A model generated the notes under the pieces. It saw only the letters and a list, made by a program, of their open reading frames with translations, had not been told where the DNA came from and made no database searches. A stretch of DNA of 12,379 nucleotides, taken from the NCBI GenBank assembly GCA_028277325.1, contig JANQGL010000206.1, positions 1 to 12,379 on the forward strand, read 5' to 3'. The position numbers and the translations under genes were made by a program. Positions 7,897 through 12,379 of this stretch are shown piece after piece. The stretch comes from Magnetospira sp. (GTDB lineage Bacteria; Pseudomonadota; Alphaproteobacteria; Rhodospirillales; Magnetospiraceae). Position 1 is the stretch's first letter. Each line of letters begins with the position of its first letter.

Positions 7897-8615
7897 CCTT
7901 GGCCCCGGATCCCCGCATCGTCCGCCTCGATGCGGTCGGCAGCACCAACGACGAGGCGCGGCGGCTGGCCGAGGACGGCGCGCCGCACCTGACCCTGGTC
8001 GCCGCCCGCCGGCAGACCGCCGGGCGCGGCCGGCGCGGACGGTCCTGGGTGTCGGAGCCCGGCAACCTCTATTGCTCCGCCGTCCTGCGCCCGGCCGGTC
8101 CGCCGGACCGGGCGGCCGAACTGGGGTTCGCGGTCAGCCTGGCGATGGCCGAATCGATCGGCCCCGAGGCACGCTGCAAGTGGCCCAACGACCTGCTGGT
8201 CAACGGCCGCAAGGCGGCCGGGATGCTGATGGAAAGCGGGCCGGTGCGCGGCGGCATGATGGACTGGCTGATCGCCGGGATCGGCGTCAACGTGGCGCAG
8301 GCGCCGGCGGACACGGAATTCCCCGCCACCTCCCTGCACGCCGAGGGCCTGGGCGCGGCGACCGTGGACGGCCTGCTGGAGGGCTTCGCGGGCCGCCTCG
8401 CGGCCTGGCTGGAGGTCTGGCGCGACGCCGGATTCGCCCCGCTGCGCGCCGCCTGGATCGGCCGCGCGCACGGGATCGGCGGCCCGGTCACCCTGCGCCT
8501 GCCCCGCGAAACCCTGCACGGCCGGTTCGCGGACCTGGACGAGACCGGTGCCCTGGTGCTGGACAGCGGCGGCGCGTCGCGCCACATATCCGTGGGCGAT
8601 GTGTTTTTCGGATGA
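7893..8615 (+). CDS. birA: Biotin--[acetyl-CoA-carboxylase] ligase, monofunctional
   Basis: A 240-aa cytoplasmic biotin-protein ligase. It makes biotinyl-5'-AMP and transfers biotin to a lysine of carboxylase carrier domains, for example in acetyl-CoA carboxylase. The catalytic signatures are STNDEA (17-22), QTAGRGRRGRSW (41-52, the adenylate-binding glycine loop), KWPNDLLVNGRKAAGML (96-112, with the conserved lysines K96 and K107) and IAGIGVNV. The small C-terminal domain (about 195-240) is present. There is no N-terminal helix-turn-helix, so unlike E. coli BirA this protein cannot repress biotin genes and is the group I enzyme-only type. Its ATG overlaps the nuoN stop by 4 nt with only a weak G-rich upstream element, so translation is probably coupled to nuoN. 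A biotin ligase directly after nuoN is a known alphaproteobacterial arrangement. Confidence 0.95.
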   Translation: MTLAPDPRIVRLDAVGSTNDEARRLAEDGAPHLTLVAARRQTAGRGRRGRSWVSEPGNLYCSAVLRPAGPPDRAAELGFAVSLAMAESIGPEARCKWPNDLLVNGRKAAGMLMESGPVRGGMMDWLIAGIGVNVAQAPADTEFPATSLHAEGLGAATVDGLLEGFAGRLAAWLEVWRDAGFAPLRAAWIGRAHGIGGPVTLRLPRETLHGRFADLDETGALVLDSGGASRHISVGDVFFG

Positions 8616-8628
8616 GTCGGGACCCTTC

Positions 8629-9426
8629 ATGCTGTTGGCAATCGATTCCGGCAACACCAATACGGTGTTTGCGATCTTCGACCGCGCGGGAACGCCGTGC
8701 GGCGAATGGCGTTGCGCCACCGACGTCGGACGCACGGCCGACGAATACGGGGTTTGGCTGGCCCAGCTGATGGCGCTCAACGGGCTGCACCCACGCGACA
8801 TCGAGGCCGCCATCATCGGGACCGTGGTGCCGGCCAACCTGTTCAACCTGCGGACCCTGTGCCGCAAGTATTTCGGCTGCGCGCCGATGGTGGTCGGAAC
8901 GCCGGAGGTGGACCTGGGACTGGAGGTCCGCATGGACCGACCGGAGGAGGTGGGCGCCGACCGGCTGATCAACGCGGTGGCCGCCTTCGCGGCGCACCGG
9001 GGCGCCCAGATCGTGATCGATTTCGGCACCGCCACGACCTTCGACGTGGTCGACGGCGACGGCAACTACGTGGGCGGGGCGATCGCGCCCGGCATCAACC
9101 TGTCGCTGGAGGCCTTGCACATGGCGGCCGCGCAATTGCCGCGCGTCGCCATCGGACGGCCCCGCGACGTGATCGCCAAGGGTACCGTGGAAGCCATGAA
9201 ATCGGGTATTTTCTGGGGCTACGTGAGCATGATCGAGGGCATGGTCCGACGCATCCGCGACGAGTTCGGGGCGCCGATGCGGGTGATCGCCACCGGCGGC
9301 CTGGCGCCGTTGTTCGCCGACACCACCGATTGCATCGATGCCGCCGATTCGGACCTGACCATGCGCGGCCTGCGGCTGCTGCACGAGCGGAACAAACCAC
9401 AGGAAGCGGACGGAGACCGGGTTTGA
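8629..9426 (+). CDS. coaX: Type III pantothenate kinase
   Basis: A 265-aa cytoplasmic enzyme of the ASKHA fold. It phosphorylates pantothenate, the first step of coenzyme A synthesis, and as a type III enzyme is expected to be insensitive to CoA feedback. Visible motifs are the phosphate loop AIDSGNTNT with D6 at the very N-terminus, GADRLIN (109-115), IDFGTATTFD (D131 at its start), GGAIAPGINLSLEAL and IATGGLAPLF. The ATG at 8629 is chosen because it places the DSGNT motif at residue 6, as in the family; earlier in-frame ATGs at 8548 and 8599 would extend into birA. No strong Shine-Dalgarno element is seen in the 13-nt gap after birA, so translation probably depends on coupling. The stop overlaps the rnj start. 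The last 15 or so residues are a variable charged tail. Confidence 0.95.
   Translation: MLLAIDSGNTNTVFAIFDRAGTPCGEWRCATDVGRTADEYGVWLAQLMALNGLHPRDIEAAIIGTVVPANLFNLRTLCRKYFGCAPMVVGTPEVDLGLEVRMDRPEEVGADRLINAVAAFAAHRGAQIVIDFGTATTFDVVDGDGNYVGGAIAPGINLSLEALHMAAAQLPRVAIGRPRDVIAKGTVEAMKSGIFWGYVSMIEGMVRRIRDEFGAPMRVIATGGLAPLFADTTDCIDAADSDLTMRGLRLLHERNKPQEADGDRV
9412..9416 (+). promoter_or_regulatory. Ribosome binding site deciding the TTG start of rnj (GGAGA)
   Basis: GGAGA lies 6 nt before the TTG at 9423, inside the last codons of coaX. No ATG or GTG in the correct frame is near the conserved protein start, so this element supports initiation at TTG. Confidence 0.7.
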
Positions 9427-11066
9427 GCGAGGGAATCTACTGGCTGCCGCTGGGCGGGGCCGGCGAAATCGGCATGAACGTCTACCTCTACGGGGTCGGC
9501 CCGGAAGAGGACCCGGACTGGATCATGGTCGACTGCGGAATCACCTTCAGCGACGGCTCGGTGCCCGGCGTCGAGGTGATCCTGCCGGAGATCGGCTGGA
9601 TCGAGGAACGCCGCCACCGGCTGGCCGGGCTCATCCTGACCCACGCCCACGAGGACCACCTGGGGGCCGTCCACTACCTCTGGTCGCGCCTGCGCTGCCC
9701 CGTCTACGCCACCCCCTTCGCCGCCGCCATGCTGCGCGGCAAGCTGACCGAGGCGCGGCTGGAGAACGAGGTGCCGCTGCACGAGATCCCGCTGTCGGGA
9801 TCGTTCCGGGTGGGGCCGTTCAAGGCGCGTTACGTCACCGTGACCCATTCGATCCCCGAGCCCAACCTGTTGCTGCTGGAGACGCCTTACGGGCGGATCG
9901 CGCACAGCGGCGATTTCAGGTTCGACCGCACCCCGGTGATCGGCGAGGCGGCCGACGAGGAGTCCCTGAAATCGATCGGCGACGCCGGGGTGACCGCCCT
10001 GGTCTGCGATTCCACCAACGTGATGACCGAGGGCGACGGCGAATCGGAATCCGACCTGCTGCCCGACCTGACGCGGCTGATCGGCGAGGCGCCGGGCCAG
10101 GTGGCGGTGACCTGCTTCGCCACCAACGTGGGGCGCCTGAAGACCGTCGTCCGCGCCGCCCGGGCCAACGGGCGCGACGTCTGCCTGGTCGGCCGCTCGC
10201 TGCACCGGATGAACGGCCTGGCCCGCGCCCACGGTCTGTTCGACGACCTGCCCGCCTTCATCCCGGAAAAGGAGGCCGGCCACCTGCCCGACGACAAGCT
10301 GCTCTACATCTGCACCGGCTGCCAGGGCGAGCCGCGCGGGGCGCTGGCCCGAATCGCCTTCGACGCGCATCGCGACATCGCCTTCAGGCCGGGCGCCCGG
10401 GTGATCTTCTCGGCCCGCATCATCCCCGGCAACGAGCTTTCCGTGCAGCGCATCCAGAACGTGCTGGTCCGGCGCGGCGTCGAGGTCCTGACCTGGCGCG
10501 ACGCCCGCGTGCACGTGTCCGGACATCCGGCGAAGGGCGAGCTGAGGCGCATGTACGATCTCCTGCGCCCGGAGATCCTGATCCCCATGCACGGGGAATC
10601 GGTGCACCTGCGCGAGCACGTGCGGTTCGCCCTGTCCTGCGGCATCCGGCGGGCGATGGTGGCCGAGAACGGCAGCATGGTCCGCCTCGCCCCGGACGGT
10701 CCGGCGGTCGTCGACGAGGTGCCGGTGGGGCGCTGGGGCCTGGACGGCACCCGCGCGGTGCCGGTCGACGGCGCGGTGCTGCGCGGGCGCGGCAGGGCGG
10801 TGTTCAACGGCACCGCCCACGTGACCCTGGTCCTCGACGGCAAGGGGCGCCTGGCGACGACCCCGCGGGTGAGCGTGCAGGGACTGATCGAGGCCGGCGA
10901 GGACGTCCTGCTGGAGGCGGCGGCGGCGGCGGCGGCGGGCGCCGTCAACCGCCATGCGCGCGACGACGACGAGATCGCCGAGGCGGTGCGCCTCGCGGTG
11001 CGCCGGGTGTTCCGCGAGGCGATCGGCAAGAAACCGGCGACCAGCGTGCATCTGGTGCGGCTGTAG
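9423..11066 (+). CDS. rnj: Ribonuclease J (metallo-beta-lactamase/beta-CASP RNase)
   Basis: A 547-aa cytoplasmic RNase with 5'-to-3' exonuclease and endonuclease activity in RNA maturation and decay. All catalytic metal-binding residues are visible and fall at the same numbers as in Bacillus subtilis RNase J1: H74, H76, D78 and H79 in THAHEDHLGA, then H142 in VTHSIPEP, D164 in HSGDFRFD and H390 in PMHGES. The beta-CASP segment carries FSARIIPGNE and VHVSGHP (H368). A C-terminal domain ends SVHLVRL. Translation is predicted to start at TTG, giving (M)SEGIYWLPLGGAGEIGMN; this start overlaps the coaX stop by 4 nt and has GGAGA 6 nt upstream. A run of seven Ala (499-505, all GCG codons) lies in the linker before the C-terminal domain. 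Such rnj genes behind nuo/birA are typical of alphaproteobacteria. Confidence 0.95.
   Translation: MSEGIYWLPLGGAGEIGMNVYLYGVGPEEDPDWIMVDCGITFSDGSVPGVEVILPEIGWIEERRHRLAGLILTHAHEDHLGAVHYLWSRLRCPVYATPFAAAMLRGKLTEARLENEVPLHEIPLSGSFRVGPFKARYVTVTHSIPEPNLLLLETPYGRIAHSGDFRFDRTPVIGEAADEESLKSIGDAGVTALVCDSTNVMTEGDGESESDLLPDLTRLIGEAPGQVAVTCFATNVGRLKTVVRAARANGRDVCLVGRSLHRMNGLARAHGLFDDLPAFIPEKEAGHLPDDKLLYICTGCQGEPRGALARIAFDAHRDIAFRPGARVIFSARIIPGNELSVQRIQNVLVRRGVEVLTWRDARVHVSGHPAKGELRRMYDLLRPEILIPMHGESVHLREHVRFALSCGIRRAMVAENGSMVRLAPDGPAVVDEVPVGRWGLDGTRAVPVDGAVLRGRGRAVFNGTAHVTLVLDGKGRLATTPRVSVQGLIEAGEDVLLEAAAAAAAGAVNRHARDDDEIAEAVRLAVRRVFREAIGKKPATSVHLVRL
10917..10937 (+). repeat. GCG trinucleotide repeat (seven units) within rnj
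   Basis: Seven perfect GCG codons encode seven Ala in the ribonuclease J linker that leads to the C-terminal domain. The repeat is in frame, so gain or loss of units would keep the reading frame. It may simply reflect the high GC content. Confidence 0.9.
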
Positions 11067-11154
11067 CGGTTTTCCGTCGACAGGACGCCCGTTCATGCGC
11101 AAACTGCACCCAAACGCCAATCGACTCTGCCAATTCACGGTTTGGGAGGTAAGA
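11067..11154 (+). promoter_or_regulatory. 88-nt spacer between rnj and the VOC gene; possible leader with inverted repeat
   Basis: This is the longest non-coding stretch in the window and is visibly less GC-rich than the genes around it, so a new promoter for the VOC gene is possible. I cannot pick out convincing -35/-10 boxes. A 7-nt inverted repeat, CCCAAAC (11109-11115) and GTTTGGG (11140-11146), has a 24-nt loop; its right arm covers the first bases of the GGGAGG ribosome site. I see no terminator (no GC stem followed by a T run) after rnj. Confidence 0.3.
11144..11149 (+). promoter_or_regulatory. Ribosome binding site of the VOC gene (GGGAGG)
   Basis: GGGAGG sits 5 nt before the ATG at 11155. 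It favours that start over the in-frame ATG at 11095, which has no comparable element and would add a 20-residue extension. Confidence 0.8.
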
Positions 11155-11631
11155 ATGACTGACAGGCCCTTCAAGGTCCTCGGCATCCAGCAGGTCGCCA
11201 TCGGCGGCCCGGACAAGGAAAAAATGAAGAAGCTGTGGGTGGATTCGCTTGGACTGACGATCACCGGCAACTTCAGAAGCGAACGCGAGAACGTCGACGA
11301 GGACATCACGGCGATCGGCTCGGGCCCCCTGAAGGTCGAGGTCGACCTGATGCAGCCGGTGGACCCGGACGGGAAGCCGGCGGTGCACAAGACGCCGCTC
11401 AACCACATCGGCCTGTGGATCGACGACCTTCCCGCCGCGGTGGACTGGCTCAGCGCCAACGGCGTGCGCTTCGCCCCCGGCGGCATCCGCAAGGGCGCGG
11501 CGGGCTTCGATATCACGTTCCTGCACCCGAAGGGCAACGAAGAGCAGCCGATCAGCGGCGAGGGCGTGCTGATCGAGCTCGTGCAGGCCCCCCCCGAGGT
11601 CATCGAGGCGTTCGAGAAGCTGGCCTCCTGA
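11155..11631 (+). CDS. VOC-family protein, methylmalonyl-CoA epimerase-like / glyoxalase-like
   Basis: A 158-aa soluble protein of the vicinal-oxygen-chelate fold. Two paired beta-alpha-beta modules are visible, about residues 8-68 (start VLGIQQVAIGGPD) and 82-146 (start LNHIGLWIDDL). FLHPKG (122-127) followed by GVLIELVQAP (137-146) resembles the C-terminal part of methylmalonyl-CoA epimerase, which in many alphaproteobacteria is encoded just after rnj; that makes an epimerase-type role the best guess. Automatic annotation might instead call it lactoylglutathione lyase. Judged by family pattern, the four metal-ligand positions are Q13, D64 (or E62), H84 and E141. The first is normally His in epimerases (HVAI) but is Gln here, so substrate and activity are uncertain. 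The gene stands alone behind an 88-nt spacer with its own strong ribosome site, and its neighbour is convergent. Fold confidence is high, function confidence low. Confidence 0.85.
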   Translation: MTDRPFKVLGIQQVAIGGPDKEKMKKLWVDSLGLTITGNFRSERENVDEDITAIGSGPLKVEVDLMQPVDPDGKPAVHKTPLNHIGLWIDDLPAAVDWLSANGVRFAPGGIRKGAAGFDITFLHPKGNEEQPISGEGVLIELVQAPPEVIEAFEKLAS

Positions 11632-11657
11632 GGGCGGGCACTCGCCGGGCGGGGGCG

Positions 11658-12379
11658 TCAATCGGCGGTCGACCACCGTTCGGCGACCGCGTCGCGTAGC
11701 GCCGGCCAGGCCGCCTCGGCGATCAGCGCCGCGCCGCGCGCGTTGGGGTGCAGGTCCCCCGGGATGAGGAAGTCGTCGGCCCGGCCGCCCATGGCGCCGG
11801 CCACCGCCGGCGCGAGATCGACGAACCGGATGCCCTCCGCCGCCATCGCGCCGCCCAGCCAGGGGTAGTCGACCAGCGGCCAGCCGGTGGTCATCACCAG
11901 GAGACCGGCATCGTGCGCGGCGCACCAATCGGCGAGGCGGCGGAACAGGGCGCGCGCCAGGCGTTTCCGCGCCGCCGCGGTTTGCGGGTCGTCGGCCGCC
12001 GGGGCCGGCGCACCGCCGCCCACGTGGGCGACGTTCAGGCCGCGGACCACCGCGCCGCGGACCATTTGCGCCAGATGCGAATGCTGCATCAGCCAGTCGT
12101 AGAGCGGATTGCCCTCGATCAGGTCCTTGAGCCGCGAGCGGCGGGCCGACAGGTCCTCGGCGACCAGATCGAGGCCGTCGCCGCCGGCCAGGCGGTACAG
12201 GCCCCGCCGCGCGGCCCGCCGGAAGTCGTCGAAGCTGACGAACACCACCACCAGGGCGGGGTCGATGCGGTCCCCGAAGGCCTCCAGGAAGGCCAGGTAG
12301 TCGGCCGTTCCCCAGCCGCCGACGCCGCCGTTGAGCAGCGCCACCCGGCCGGCGCCGAACGCGGAGTCCAGGCGCCGCT
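11658..12379 (-). CDS. SGNH/GDSL-like hydrolase family protein, C-terminal part (N-terminus beyond the window)
   Basis: About 239 codons are visible on the minus strand. The frame stays open to the right edge, so the true start lies outside; a GTG at 12344 is only an internal codon. The stop is TGA at 11660-11658. LLNGGVGGWGTADYLAFLE resembles block II of SGNH hydrolases (LNxGVxGYGT), followed by the buried strand ALVVVFVSFDDF. The C-terminal GDLHPNARGAALIAEA gives the block V Asp-x-x-His pair, with Asp at 11756-11754 and His at 11750-11748. The N-terminal GDS block with the nucleophilic Ser is off the window. Block III normally reads like GNDF but is SFDDF here, so the oxyanion Asn is not obvious. 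Members deacylate or acetylate esters, often on cell-surface polysaccharides; the substrate here cannot be predicted. It converges on the VOC gene across 26 nt. Confidence 0.75.
   Translation of the reverse strand, partial: RRLDSAFGAGRVALLNGGVGGWGTADYLAFLEAFGDRIDPALVVVFVSFDDFRRAARRGLYRLAGGDGLDLVAEDLSARRSRLKDLIEGNPLYDWLMQHSHLAQMVRGAVVRGLNVAHVGGGAPAPAADDPQTAAARKRLARALFRRLADWCAAHDAGLLVMTTGWPLVDYPWLGGAMAAEGIRFVDLAPAVAGAMGGRADDFLIPGDLHPNARGAALIAEAAWPALRDAVAERWSTAD

Noticed and set aside
11095..11154. Upstream in-frame ATG for the VOC gene
   Set aside because: There is no ribosome site before it, while GGGAGG stands 5 nt before ATG 11155. The extra 20 residues do not look like part of the VOC fold.
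9219..11603. A 794-codon open frame on the minus strand across coaX, rnj and the VOC gene
   Set aside because: It is a shadow created by high GC at third positions. It spans three real genes and their spacer without any recognisable domain.
11632..11657. Bidirectional terminator between the convergent VOC and SGNH genes
   Set aside because: Only a 4-bp GGCG/CGCC stem with a 6-nt loop is visible, without a T run on either strand; too weak to call.
11887..12300. Small plus-strand open frames opposite the SGNH gene
   Set aside because: They are Arg/Ala/Ser-rich shadows; the minus-strand frame carries the conserved DLHPN and GVGGWGT motifs.

Overview
The window is a very GC-rich (by eye about two-thirds G+C), gene-dense bacterial chromosome segment. 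It carries the distal half of a respiratory complex I (NADH:quinone oxidoreductase) operon, followed by three housekeeping genes, a small VOC-fold enzyme and a convergent, truncated hydrolase gene. The mitochondrial-like NuoI (162 aa with two Cys4 motifs), the NuoG C-terminus containing TDPISRASETMA, and the order nuoN-birA-coaX-rnj all suggest an alphaproteobacterium, most like Rhodospirillales and relatives. That placement is inference from family knowledge; no rRNA or other marker is present.

Layout: 1-404 holds the 3' end of nuoG. 397-7896 holds nuoH, nuoI, nuoJ, nuoK, nuoL, nuoM and nuoN on the + strand. Gaps run from an 8-nt overlap to 15 nt, except for a 57-nt G-rich gap between nuoI and nuoJ. 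Then come birA (7893-8615, overlapping nuoN by 4 nt), coaX (8629-9426) and rnj (9423-11066, TTG start, overlapping coaX by 4 nt). An 88-nt spacer leads to a VOC-family gene resembling methylmalonyl-CoA epimerase (11155-11631). After 26 nt the C-terminal part of an SGNH/GDSL-like hydrolase runs on the - strand (11658 to beyond the right edge). No stretch over 300 bases lacks a gene. I saw no tRNA, rRNA, CRISPR array, insertion sequence or convincing terminator.

Function: NuoH-NuoN are the membrane arm of complex I. NuoH forms the quinone chamber, NuoJ and NuoK relay charge, and NuoL, NuoM and NuoN are the antiporter-like proton pumps; the charged residues known to matter are present in every pump subunit. 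NuoI and the NuoG tail belong to the peripheral arm that delivers electrons. Close spacing and stop/start overlaps suggest that biotin-protein ligase, pantothenate kinase and ribonuclease J are read from the same transcript. The operon would then join respiration, biotin and CoA cofactor supply, and RNA turnover.

I found no previously undescribed system; this is mostly a conserved core region. The points most worth a second look are an altered quinone-tunnel motif in NuoH, an MCE-like VOC protein whose usual first metal-binding His is Gln, and an SGNH protein with a non-canonical block III.
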